DNA of 64,000 bases from Nonomuraea sp. NEAU-A123 (lineage in GTDB: Bacteria; Actinomycetota; Actinomycetes; Streptosporangiales; Streptosporangiaceae): NCBI RefSeq assembly GCF_018603905.1, contig NZ_JAHFZZ010000001.1:806001-870000 (forward strand), written 5' to 3'. The position numbers and the translations under genes were made by a program. This document shows, piece after piece, positions 24,146-32,679 of the stretch; the first letter of the stretch is position 1; every line of letters starts with the position of its first letter. The notes under the pieces were generated by a model. It was not told the origin of the DNA. It made no database searches and worked only from the letters and a program-made list of their open reading frames with translations.

Positions 24146-25891
24146 TCAGGTGCCGGGCCGGAAGCCATTGACCGTCGCCGACGCGTGCTCCCCGAAGGCG
24201 ACCGGGCCGTGCACCGTGCCGCCGGCGCCCACCGACAGCGTGTTCATGGTCACGCCGGCCGCCTGCAGCCGGTAGGCGCCGGTCTCCACCTTCCGTTCCT
24301 CCAGGAAGTCGAGGACCGCCTCGGTGAGCCGCTGCTCGATCATCTTGATGTACTTCGCGACGTCGAGCACCTGGATGTGGGTCTGGAGGCTCTCGCTCGC
24401 GCCCAGCTCTCGGACGCTGACGCGGGCGCCGTACGGATAGACGATGTGGTCGCGCGGGTTCGGCGTCATCGCGCTCTGGCGTACGGACTCCACGGCCGTA
24501 CGGACGACCCGTACGGGAGCGGCCAGCACGTCACGCAGCAACTGGAGCTTCAGCACCTTCAGCGCTTCCCAGGTGATCCGCCCGCTGGTCATGGTGGGGA
24601 GGCTGTCGACCACGTGGTAGTGGTCGTGGGCCGGAGGGAGCACGGTGACCACGAACTGCGTGTAGAGCATCCGGCCTTCGACGGCCAGGTAGATGAACGC
24701 GGAGGTCAGCGCCTCCTGGTCCTCGGCGGGCGCGACCAGGTTGCCGTCGAGGTCGCGGATCTCCTGGCCGGCATTGTTGATCGTCACGCGCTGGTAGTAG
24801 CGGACGCCGCCCTGCGGATGGCGGGCGATCGCCGCGATCTCCTCGGGGGTGGCCTGGAACCGGGGCAGGCCGTTCCGGTCGATCATCGGATGCGCCCCGG
24901 ACGCCCGGTCGCGCTGCCCGTCGGCCACCGTGAAGATCCCGCGCGTCACCACGTGATCTCCGATGTCGAGCCGCTGGATGCCCTCGTTGGGCCGGAGTAC
25001 GCGGTCGCGCATCTCGATGAGGCGGCCGCGGACGAAGCCGTGCAGCTCTACCGGGTCGATGTCGACGGGGTCCGCCCGCCGCGACGGCTTGTGGTTCTCG
25101 CGTACGCGGTCGAGCTCGACGGCGATGGACCAGCTCCGCTGGATCCTCCCGGCGCCCATGAACGCGTCCTCGTTCGCGTACATGGTGACGTTGCCCCACT
25201 GGGCTCTGCGGATGTAGTCGAGGCGGCGGGCGATCCTGGGGTGCGTGGTCCCGATGATCGGCTCGGGCGCGCCCGGCTTGAGGCCGCCGACGAGCGTCAG
25301 GTAGATCGCGATCCGGTACACCAGCGCGATGCCCAGCGTGACGACCGGAACGAGGAACTGTTGCAGCAAGGAGCCGGTGCTCCCGCTTCCGTACAGGCCG
25401 GAAAACGGCAGTCCTGATGCGAACAGGTACGCCGCCGCCGGAATGAGCGCGGTGACGAGCGCGAGAAGGATCAGCGAGAAGACCGAATAGCAGGCCCAGA
25501 ACCAGATCAGCGCCCGCACGATCAGCGGCCCGCGCCGGATCCCGTCCACGGTGAGAAGGGCGAAGGGGACGAGGGTCAACAACCATCCGAAAGTGCTCAA
25601 AGGCGCCATCAAACAACCGATGACGAAAAATCCGGTAATCAGGGCGTCGCGGACCACGAGCATCGTACGAGAGCGCCGGCAGTGGTAGATCACCGGCATG
25701 AGGTCGAACCCCCCGTACGAGGGAGGGACCGCCCGGAACTGGTCAAACAGCAGCTCGGCCAGCACTTTATCGCGGAAACCGCTATCCAGATAGGCGGCGG
25801 CACAGAGATAACGCGTCACATTACTCATGCGAGAAGAATTCATATTCCGGGTTCGCGCATGCAGGGAATCCGTTCCGGGGCTGTCGAGCAT
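24146..25891 (-). CDS. Multi-pass membrane protein with large soluble domain and C-terminal Gly-rich motif
   Basis: 581 residues, family not recognised. Start ATG 25891 follows GGGAGG by eight bases; later ATGs (25843, 25828) are possible. Residues ~75-230 contain four to five hydrophobic helices (LITGFFVIGCLMAPLSTFGW, LLTLVPFALLTVDG, ALIWFWACYSVFSLILLALV, LVPVVTLGIALVYRIAIYLT). A ~330-residue cytoplasmic domain follows, with a paired pattern of Arg/His-rich strands (FMGAGRIQRSWSIAVELD). The last ~35 residues (LSVGAGGTVHGPVAFGEHA then SATVN) repeat the motif that opens the next gene product. First gene of the probable operon with the DUF5955-like protein and the M6 protease. A membrane sensor role is possible but not shown. 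Confidence 0.75.
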   Translation of the reverse strand: MLDSPGTDSLHARTRNMNSSRMSNVTRYLCAAAYLDSGFRDKVLAELLFDQFRAVPPSYGGFDLMPVIYHCRRSRTMLVVRDALITGFFVIGCLMAPLSTFGWLLTLVPFALLTVDGIRRGPLIVRALIWFWACYSVFSLILLALVTALIPAAAYLFASGLPFSGLYGSGSTGSLLQQFLVPVVTLGIALVYRIAIYLTLVGGLKPGAPEPIIGTTHPRIARRLDYIRRAQWGNVTMYANEDAFMGAGRIQRSWSIAVELDRVRENHKPSRRADPVDIDPVELHGFVRGRLIEMRDRVLRPNEGIQRLDIGDHVVTRGIFTVADGQRDRASGAHPMIDRNGLPRFQATPEEIAAIARHPQGGVRYYQRVTINNAGQEIRDLDGNLVAPAEDQEALTSAFIYLAVEGRMLYTQFVVTVLPPAHDHYHVVDSLPTMTSGRITWEALKVLKLQLLRDVLAAPVRVVRTAVESVRQSAMTPNPRDHIVYPYGARVSVRELGASESLQTHIQVLDVAKYIKMIEQRLTEAVLDFLEERKVETGAYRLQAAGVTMNTLSVGAGGTVHGPVAFGEHASATVNGFRPGT

Positions 25892-26058
25892 CGTGGCCGC
25901 CTCCCGTTATTCGTGCGTGGGGGCGAGCCTATAGTGGGCGAATGTCTGTGGGACGCCTCGTTATCAAATAGTCTCTTTCGGGATTCCAGCGGGCGGAGAA
26001 TAGCGCGAATTAAGCATTTTTCCTATTTTTTCGGGATTATTCCGGGAGGGGTGCATTG

Positions 26059-26832
26059 GTGGATGGATCGGGGTCCAGTCAGCTATGTGGGCGATGTGGG
26101 GCCGACGCCGGTAATCTCGACCGATGCCCGAGATGTGGAGCGGCTCTCGTGGAGCCGCCGGCAGCCCATGACGACTGGGGCTCCATCGGGCCGCGCCGCC
26201 GGACGCCGCTGATCTTCGTCGGCCTGGCCCTGTCGGGTCTCGCTCTGGCCTGGTGGATCCTCGCCGGTCGCCCATGGCCCTTCGCCGACGGAGCCGATGG
26301 AGACGCCCAGGCACGGCAGGACGAGGTCCCCACCCTGGCCGAGGTCGAAGAGCTGACGCCGGTGCCGGAGACGGACCCGTCCACCGGCGAGGCCGCCCGG
26401 CAGGCCGCGAAGCTCGATGATCTGCTGACCAACAGCCACTCGGCCCGTTCCAGCCTCTCCGAGGCGATCGCCCGCGCGAGCAAGTGCGAGTCGGACGGAA
26501 GGGACACCATCCAGAGCATCACCACGAACCGCCGCGACCAGCTCACCCTGGCCCGAGCGCTCGACGTGACAGCCCTGCCGGGAGGGCCCGCCCTCAAGGA
26601 GGCGCTCGTCGAAGCGCTCGACGCCTCACACGAGGCCGACGCCGCCTTCCTCTCCTGGGCCCGGCGCCACCTGGGCAAAGGCTGCACCGGAGCCATCGCG
26701 GAGGATCGCGACTACCAGCGCGGCCTGGACAGATCCGAGACCGCGCAGGCGGCGAAAACCCGCTTCGTCGAGGTGTGGCGCCCCCTCGCGGAGACCTACG
26801 ACCTGACCCGCTGGAAGGCCGACGACATCTGA
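26059..26832 (+). CDS. Zinc-ribbon membrane-anchored protein of unknown function
   Basis: 257 residues. GTG 26059 lies seven bases after GGGAGGGG; a TTG one codon earlier is possible. N-terminal zinc ribbon with CGRCGADAGNLDRCPRCG (two CxxC pairs), one membrane helix at ~52-72 (LIFVGLALSGLALAWWILAG), then a ~180-residue outer domain, mostly helical, with two cysteines (SKCESDG, GKGCTGA) that may pair. Divergent from the membrane protein/DUF5955/M6 operon, sharing a 167-base AT-rich promoter region, which suggests common control. The topology (short inner zinc ribbon, outer helical domain) suggests sensing or assembly; no catalytic motif. Confidence 0.75.
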   Translation: MDGSGSSQLCGRCGADAGNLDRCPRCGAALVEPPAAHDDWGSIGPRRRTPLIFVGLALSGLALAWWILAGRPWPFADGADGDAQARQDEVPTLAEVEELTPVPETDPSTGEAARQAAKLDDLLTNSHSARSSLSEAIARASKCESDGRDTIQSITTNRRDQLTLARALDVTALPGGPALKEALVEALDASHEADAAFLSWARRHLGKGCTGAIAEDRDYQRGLDRSETAQAAKTRFVEVWRPLAETYDLTRWKADDI

Positions 26833-26920
26833 GGACGTGACCACGAAGCCGACGATGTCCATCGGCCGGCGGCCGATCCAGGAGGTGACGGCCGGCTATG
26901 GGCCGCCACCTCCATCAGCG

Positions 26921-29584
26921 TCAGCGCACGCGCGTCTGAGACGCCAGTGTCCCGCCGCCGGTCGCCTGCCACCCGGCCACCACCGTCGGGTGGGCGCCCG
27001 CGGCACGGGTCAGGGGGACGGTCACCGTCGTGGTGCCCCGGCCGGAGACGGTGACGACGCGGCTGCCGGCCGTGCCCTGGTCGTCGCGGACGAACAGGTG
27101 CGCCTTCCCGGCGGCGTTGGCGCGCAACGTCACCTTCACCGCGTTCTGGCCACTCGCGGCGGAGGTCACCCAGCCGCTCTCGGACTCCTTCGCCGCGGGA
27201 CCGCCGGCGAGCGGGAGATGGACGCGGACCGCCTGCTCCAGCGACTGCGGCGAGTCCAGGCTGGACAGGCCGGTGTCGGGGATCACCGGGTCGGGCGGGG
27301 TGGTCGGCCGTCCCGCCGGAGGCTGGTAGCCCGGCAGCGTCGCGACGCCCCACCGGTACGGGTCACCCTGTACGCCACCCCACGTAGACCAGCCGATCCG
27401 GGTCTGGCCGGTCTTGTCCTGGGTGTCGGAGTCGTACACCAGGACGTTGAGCCCGAGGTGCGCGGGATCGACCGCGCCCGGCAGGGTCTCCATCGGGATG
27501 GCCAGCTCGACGTCGTACCCGCCGGTGGAGACCTTCGACGCCACCCGCAGGCCGGTGGCGGGCCCCTGGTGGTTGTCGGCGTCACGTAGGGCGCAGGGCG
27601 GCCCCTCGGCCGTCACCGGCAGCACCGCGGCCTTGAACGTGGTGGAGGTGTTCTCTGACGTGCCGCGCGGGTCGAGGGTCACCTCCACCGAGTCGGTACG
27701 CCAGTGCCGCTTGCAGTCGGACGCGGGCAGGCGGGTGCCGATCACGTCGTCCTTCACGTGGACCACCAGGAACAGCGTGTCGTCCCGCCAGGTGACCTTG
27801 GCCGTGCCGGAGCAGTCCGCCGCCGACGAGCACGCGGTGCCCTCCCACAGGCGGGAGATGTCCAGGGCGGGGCCGGGGTACTCGCCGTCGCCCTCCACGC
27901 CGTCGATCGCGGGCGCCGCCGCGGCCTGCGGGATGGACGCCGCCGGGACCAGTTCGAGCGCGGGCTTGCTCACGCTGGAGCCGTCCGCGCTGGTGGTGGT
28001 GATGGTGTACGCGTAGTCGCCGCCCTGGTTCGAGGTCTTCAGCGAGGGGTCGGAGTTGGTGACGGTGAACGCCACCGTCGTCGAGGCCCCGGCCGCCAGG
28101 CCGCTGTAGGGCGCCTCGGCGCGGTCGGCGGTGAAGCCGGCGGGCAGGTCCAGGCGTACGGTGCCGGACTGGGTGGTGCCGCTCACGTTGGTGACCACGA
28201 CGCCCACCGGCCGGGAGCCGCCGGACGGGAGGGTGAGCACCGGTGTGACCAGGCCGCGGAGCTGCGGCACGCCGAGTTCGGCGGTCCACTTCTCGTACTG
28301 GGCGACCTGGGGGAGCAACTGCTGCCCACCTCGTACGGCCGGGCTGATCTCGACCTGCCGGTCGGTGTAACCGCGTCCGTGTTCGGTGGTCAGCGTGGCC
28401 GCGAGGCGAGCGCGGTCACCCGTGCCCTGGGGCGGGGTCACCGTGAACGTCGCGGATCCCGTACGCCCCTGGGCGATCCTGCCGAGGTCGCCGGAGCCGC
28501 TGACCTGCCAGCCCTCGGGGGCCTTCAGCGCCACGGCCGAGCGGCCCAGCGATTCGCGGGACGGGGCGGTCGCGGTGACCTTGACGGTGAACGCCGTACC
28601 CGGGCGGACGTCGAACGTACTGGGGCGCAGGTCGAGCAGGGTGCCGAGCGGGACGGTGCCCGCCGGGCGGGTCAGCGCGCCGTCGAGGATCGCCGTGGGC
28701 GCGGCCGCCGCCGCGGTGCCCGGCTCGGGGAAGGGCACCCGCGAGTCCACCTGGGTGAAGAAGTCGCAGCCGAGTTGGGCGGGGTCGGACGGTACGTCGG
28801 GGAAGACGGCCCAGCCCTGGGAGGCGTACGAGCGCTGGGCCTCGCGCTCGATGGCGGCCCAGGTCCTGCCCTGGCTCTGGGAGGCGCGTCCGCTCCACAC
28901 GCCGTACACGTTCTGCGCCGGGTTCGCGGGGCGGAACGTCGCGGCGCAGGTGGGGCCGACCTGGGAGGTGCCGCGGCCCCCACCGAGGAACAGGCGGGCG
29001 GGCGCGAAGGGCCGCAGCCCCTCACGGGTGATCTGCTCGGGGAACGCCTTCGGGTCGGCCGCCGCGTAGAACGCCTCGACGGCCAGCCGCGCGGCCTGCT
29101 GGTGGTTCCCGTGGTTGCCGGGGGAGGGGGCCGGATCCATCGTGAGCAGGACCTCGGGGCGGGTCTGGCGGACGATCCGCACGACCTTCTCCAGGGTGTC
29201 CTCCCCCCAGATCTGGTCGGTCAGCGGGGCGCTGACCGTGTAGTAGAAGTCGACGTCGTCGAGGTTGAACACCTCCCGCACACCGGCCTTGCCGACCGCG
29301 GTACGCTCCTCGGCCTCCCGCAGCAGGCCGAGCGCCGGGCCTTCCTCCGGCCCGACGGCGTTGCCGCCGCCCTCGCCCCGGGTGACGGTGACGACGCCGG
29401 TGCGGACGTCGTGGTCCTCGTTCCACTGGCCGAGCGTGGACAGGCTGAACGCCTCGTCGTCGGGATGGGCGCCGACGAAGAGCGCGTCGAGGTCGACGGG
29501 GGGAGCGGGCGCCTGCTCGGCCAGCGCCGGGGTGGTCGGTAAAAAGGCGAGCACAGCCGCGGCGGCCAGTGCCACTATCTTCAT
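26921..29584 (-). CDS. Secreted PIG-L family N-deacetylase with sugar-binding C-terminal domains
   Basis: 887 residues. Signal peptide 1-22 (VALAAAAVLAFLPTTPALAE). PIG-L/LmbE deacetylase domain at ~30-300 with AHPDDE zinc motif, TRGEGGGN and the HGNHQ histidines. After this come NEW3-type beta domains (~330-600: APEGWQVSGSGDLGRI) and a CBM9-like sugar-binding domain (~605-770: AAPAIDGVEGDGEY, VTWRDDTLFLVVHVKDDV), then a beta tail. Length is far above the ~250-residue core. Removes acetyl groups from N-acetylated sugars, here probably extracellular glycans. It follows the ABC permease gene by 15 bases as the last gene of the PfkB/ABC operon. Confidence 0.9.
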   Translation of the reverse strand: MKIVALAAAAVLAFLPTTPALAEQAPAPPVDLDALFVGAHPDDEAFSLSTLGQWNEDHDVRTGVVTVTRGEGGGNAVGPEEGPALGLLREAEERTAVGKAGVREVFNLDDVDFYYTVSAPLTDQIWGEDTLEKVVRIVRQTRPEVLLTMDPAPSPGNHGNHQQAARLAVEAFYAAADPKAFPEQITREGLRPFAPARLFLGGGRGTSQVGPTCAATFRPANPAQNVYGVWSGRASQSQGRTWAAIEREAQRSYASQGWAVFPDVPSDPAQLGCDFFTQVDSRVPFPEPGTAAAAAPTAILDGALTRPAGTVPLGTLLDLRPSTFDVRPGTAFTVKVTATAPSRESLGRSAVALKAPEGWQVSGSGDLGRIAQGRTGSATFTVTPPQGTGDRARLAATLTTEHGRGYTDRQVEISPAVRGGQQLLPQVAQYEKWTAELGVPQLRGLVTPVLTLPSGGSRPVGVVVTNVSGTTQSGTVRLDLPAGFTADRAEAPYSGLAAGASTTVAFTVTNSDPSLKTSNQGGDYAYTITTTSADGSSVSKPALELVPAASIPQAAAAPAIDGVEGDGEYPGPALDISRLWEGTACSSAADCSGTAKVTWRDDTLFLVVHVKDDVIGTRLPASDCKRHWRTDSVEVTLDPRGTSENTSTTFKAAVLPVTAEGPPCALRDADNHQGPATGLRVASKVSTGGYDVELAIPMETLPGAVDPAHLGLNVLVYDSDTQDKTGQTRIGWSTWGGVQGDPYRWGVATLPGYQPPAGRPTTPPDPVIPDTGLSSLDSPQSLEQAVRVHLPLAGGPAAKESESGWVTSAASGQNAVKVTLRANAAGKAHLFVRDDQGTAGSRVVTVSGRGTTTVTVPLTRAAGAHPTVVAGWQATGGGTLASQTRVR

Positions 29585-29599
29585 GGGAACCTCCGGGGG

Positions 29600-30427
29600 T
29601 TATTCGCGGACCGCCCCTTGGAGCAGTCCGCGGACGAAGTGACGCTGGAGGAACAGGTAGAAGATCACCACCGGGGTCGCGACGATGACCGACCCGGCGG
29701 CGAGCAGGGTGAAGCCGGAGGTGTACTGGCCCTGGAAGAAGGCCAGACCCAGCGGCGCGGTCCGCAGCGACTCGCTGGTCACCATGATCAGTGGGATGAG
29801 GAACTCGTTCCACGTCCACATGAAGACCAGGACGGTCAGGGTGACCACGGCGGGCCGGGCCGGCGGCACCAGCACCTGCCACAGGATGCGCCAGGTCGAG
29901 GCGCCGTCGATGCGGGCCGCCTCGACGATGGCCCGGCTGCTGGCGCGGAAGTAGGCCCGCATCCAGAACGTGCCGAACGCCACCGACAACGCGACCTGCG
30001 GCAGCGCGACCGACCAGAACGTGTCGATCAGGCCGAGAGAGCGCAGGTCGAAGTAGAGCGGCACCGCGATGGCCTCGCTCGGCATCATGATCCCGAGCAT
30101 GAACAGGTAGAACAGCACCGACTGGCCGCGGAAGCGCATGGTGCCGAACGCGTACCCGCTCATGATCGACAGCACCACGCTGACCACCACGACGAACGCC
30201 GACACCGCCAGGCTGGTACGCAGGTAGCTCCCGAAGTGCCCGATCTCCCACGCCGCCGAGAAATTTCCCAAGTGCAGCCCCGCCACGCTGAGCCCCTGCC
30301 CGGTGGCGTCGGCGCTGTCGTCGGGGCCGAGCGCGGCGAACAGGATCGACAGGATGGGAAAGAGCGCGAACGCGGCGAACGCCGACAGGATGACGTAGTT
30401 GGCCAGCCGCTCCCCACGCGAGATCAC
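29600..30427 (-). CDS. Carbohydrate ABC transporter permease (MalG-like)
   Basis: 275-residue inner-membrane subunit with six helices. The EAA loop near the C-terminal half (EAARIDGASTWRILWQVLVP) contacts the ATPase. GTG 30427 overlaps the previous permease's stop as GTGA, which settles the start. Second permease of a CUT1-type importer; the ATPase subunit is not encoded here, as usual in actinobacteria where a shared MsiK-type ATPase serves many such importers. Confidence 0.93.
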   Translation of the reverse strand: MISRGERLANYVILSAFAAFALFPILSILFAALGPDDSADATGQGLSVAGLHLGNFSAAWEIGHFGSYLRTSLAVSAFVVVVSVVLSIMSGYAFGTMRFRGQSVLFYLFMLGIMMPSEAIAVPLYFDLRSLGLIDTFWSVALPQVALSVAFGTFWMRAYFRASSRAIVEAARIDGASTWRILWQVLVPPARPAVVTLTVLVFMWTWNEFLIPLIMVTSESLRTAPLGLAFFQGQYTSGFTLLAAGSVIVATPVVIFYLFLQRHFVRGLLQGAVRE

Positions 30428-31308
30428 GAGGCCCCCCTGTCCGCGAAGCGGTTGATCACGAACGAGATCGCGAAGATGATCACCGTCAGGGTTACCCCGA
30501 TCGCCGCCGCCGAACCGATCTGGCTGAGCCCGAAGGCCCGGTGGTAGACCTCGTACGACGGCACCGACGTCGAGTTGCCGGGACCGCCGCGCGTGGTGAT
30601 GTACACCAGGTCGAACGTCCGCAGCGCGGCGATGACGGTCAGCGTCAGCGCGACCGCGATCTCCCCGCGCACCGAGGGCAGCGTGACCGCGAAGAACTCC
30701 TTGACCGCCCCCGCCCCGTCGAGCCGCGCCGCCTCGTACAGCTCCGGCGGGATGCGGCTCATCCCGGCCAGCAGCAGCACGGTCACCAGGCCGGTCTCGA
30801 ACCACGTGCCGACCACGCCGACGGCCGGCAGCGCGAACGTGTAGTCGCCCAGCCAGCCCCTGGTGAGCGAGTCGAGCCCGAGCGCGTCGAGCAGGCCGTT
30901 GAGGGTGCCGTCCGGGGCGTACACGCGCCGCCAGGCGACGGCCACCACGACCATGGCGACCACCTGCGGCAGGAACACCACCGTGCGGAAGAACCCGAGC
31001 CCGCGCACCTTGGCGTGGTTGAGTATCGCGGCCAGCATCAGCCCGATGGCCAGCGGCGCCACCGCGTAGAACCCGACGAGGACCAGGGCGTGGACGAAGG
31101 CGTCACGGAGCCCCTCGTCCGCGACGATCGCCGCGTAGTTGGACAGACCCGCCCACCGGCCGACCGACAGACCGTCCCAGTCGTACAGCGACAACTGCAC
31201 GGCGCGGCCTATCGGATAGAGCAGGAACGCCGCGTAGATGACGAACGCCGGCAGTAAATAGAGGTAGGCGACCCGTCTGGGCTCCCCGGGAGGTCGGGCC
31301 ACGCTCAC
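30424..31308 (-). CDS. Sugar ABC transporter permease (MalF-like)
   Basis: 294-residue membrane subunit, six helices, EAA loop EAARLDGAGAVKEFFAVTLP. GTG 31308 overlaps the binding-protein stop (GTGA), so all three transporter genes are translationally coupled. Partner of the MalG-like permease in a CUT1 importer for an oligosaccharide or glycoside. Confidence 0.93.
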   Translation of the reverse strand: MSVARPPGEPRRVAYLYLLPAFVIYAAFLLYPIGRAVQLSLYDWDGLSVGRWAGLSNYAAIVADEGLRDAFVHALVLVGFYAVAPLAIGLMLAAILNHAKVRGLGFFRTVVFLPQVVAMVVVAVAWRRVYAPDGTLNGLLDALGLDSLTRGWLGDYTFALPAVGVVGTWFETGLVTVLLLAGMSRIPPELYEAARLDGAGAVKEFFAVTLPSVRGEIAVALTLTVIAALRTFDLVYITTRGGPGNSTSVPSYEVYHRAFGLSQIGSAAAIGVTLTVIIFAISFVINRFADRGAS

Positions 31309-32675
31309 CCGTTCGTCTCCGCGAAGGTCTTGTAGTCCTTCTCCAGCGTGGCCAGGAACTCCTGCGGGGTCGCCTTCTTGGCCAGCAGGTCCTGCAGCGC
31401 CGCGCCCAGCGTGTCGGCGAAGGTCGGGGTCGCGTAGTCGAGATAGGGCACCAGGCCGTCGTTCTTGGTCGCGGTGCCGAACGCCTTGAAGACGTCCTGC
31501 TGCGCGCCCGCCTTGACGCTCTGCTGGTCGGTGTCGGCGACCGGCAGGTTGCCGGTGGTGGTGAGCACCTTCATGGCGTCGGCGTTGGTGATGAAGTCGA
31601 TGTACGCCGCCGCCGCGTCGGGGTTGGGGCTCTTGGCCGTGATGGCGAACGGCAGGCCCGTGCCACCGGTCGCGACGGGCGGCGCGTCGGCCGTGGCGCC
31701 GGGCGGCAGTATGAAGCCCAGGTTCTTGCCCAGGACCTTCTCCATGTCGGCCATCAGCCAGGTGCCGCCGATCAGGAAGACGCCCTGGCCCTTGCTGAAC
31801 GCCTGCCACGCCGGGTCATAGCCCTGGCCGTTGAAGCCCTTGTTGAAGTAGCCCTTGTCGACCCAGTCGACGAGCTGCTGGGCGGCCTGGGTGTTCTCGG
31901 GCGTGTTCCACGAGGCGCCCTTGCGGCCGAAGGCCAGCGTGCTGATCTGCGCGGCGGGGACGTTCCGGCCCTGCACGGTGCCGAACACGTGGATGGCCGG
32001 CCACTTGTCGAGGTTGCCGAGCTGCATCGGCACCTCGCCGGCGTCCTTGGCCTTGGCCAGCGCGGCCTGGAACTCCGCCCAGGTCTTCGGCGGCTGCAGG
32101 CCGAGGCCGGTCAGCTTGGCGGCGTTGTAGAAGATGCCGACGACCTCGCCGACCTGGGGCAGGCCGTACAGGTTGCCCTCGCCGAACAGTTTGCCGTCGG
32201 CGCTGTAGCTGGAGTAGCGCAGGACCGAGTCCGGATAGCGCTTCTTCCAGCCGTACGCCTCGGCGTAGGCGTTCAGCGGGCGCAACTGGCCGGCCTTCAC
32301 GAACGCGCCCATCGAGGACCGGCCGTTGTTGGCCTCCACCACGTCCGGCGGTTCGTTGCCGCTCAGCGCCAGGCGCAGGGTGGAGTTGAGGTCGTCGAAG
32401 GAGCGGGAGACCCGTTTGAGCTTGATGTTGGGGTACTTCGCCTCGAACGCGGCGTTGAGCTGCTTCATCTGGGCGGCCTGCCCGCCGCGTACCTCCTGGT
32501 CCCAGATGGTGAGGGTCACGTTGCCGAGGGCCGCGGCGTCGGTGCGCACCGCGCTGGGCGCCGCCGACGAGGCGGTCGTCGGCGGAGCCGAGGAGCCGGG
32601 CGCGCACGCCGTCGCGGCGAGGGCCACGACGGTGGCGGCGAGCACGGCACGCGTGCGAGGCGTCGAGGCGATCAT
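31305..32675 (-). CDS. ABC transporter sugar-binding lipoprotein
   Basis: 456 residues. Lipoprotein signal with cysteine in TACAPG (residue ~24) after an Ala-rich h-region. Family 1 solute-binding fold (TLTIWDQEVRGGQAAQMKQL, DVVEANNGRSSMGAF, GVFLIGGTWLM). ATG 32675 has AAAGGAG eight bases upstream. It captures the substrate outside the membrane and hands it to the two coupled permeases. The PfkB kinase stop lies only four bases upstream of its start. Confidence 0.93.
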   Translation of the reverse strand: MIASTPRTRAVLAATVVALAATACAPGSSAPPTTASSAAPSAVRTDAAALGNVTLTIWDQEVRGGQAAQMKQLNAAFEAKYPNIKLKRVSRSFDDLNSTLRLALSGNEPPDVVEANNGRSSMGAFVKAGQLRPLNAYAEAYGWKKRYPDSVLRYSSYSADGKLFGEGNLYGLPQVGEVVGIFYNAAKLTGLGLQPPKTWAEFQAALAKAKDAGEVPMQLGNLDKWPAIHVFGTVQGRNVPAAQISTLAFGRKGASWNTPENTQAAQQLVDWVDKGYFNKGFNGQGYDPAWQAFSKGQGVFLIGGTWLMADMEKVLGKNLGFILPPGATADAPPVATGGTGLPFAITAKSPNPDAAAAYIDFITNADAMKVLTTTGNLPVADTDQQSVKAGAQQDVFKAFGTATKNDGLVPYLDYATPTFADTLGAALQDLLAKKATPQEFLATLEKDYKTFAETNG

Positions 32676-32679
32676 GGTG

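Noticed and set aside
26864-26880. Small hairpin ATCGGCC-GGC-GGCCGAT after the zinc-ribbon gene
   Set aside because: Seven-base stem in very GC-rich DNA with no T-tract; could be chance.
27704-29542. 612-codon open frame opposite the PIG-L gene
   Set aside because: Antisense; Gly/Arg-rich composition without motifs, while the minus strand shows AHPDDE and CBM features.
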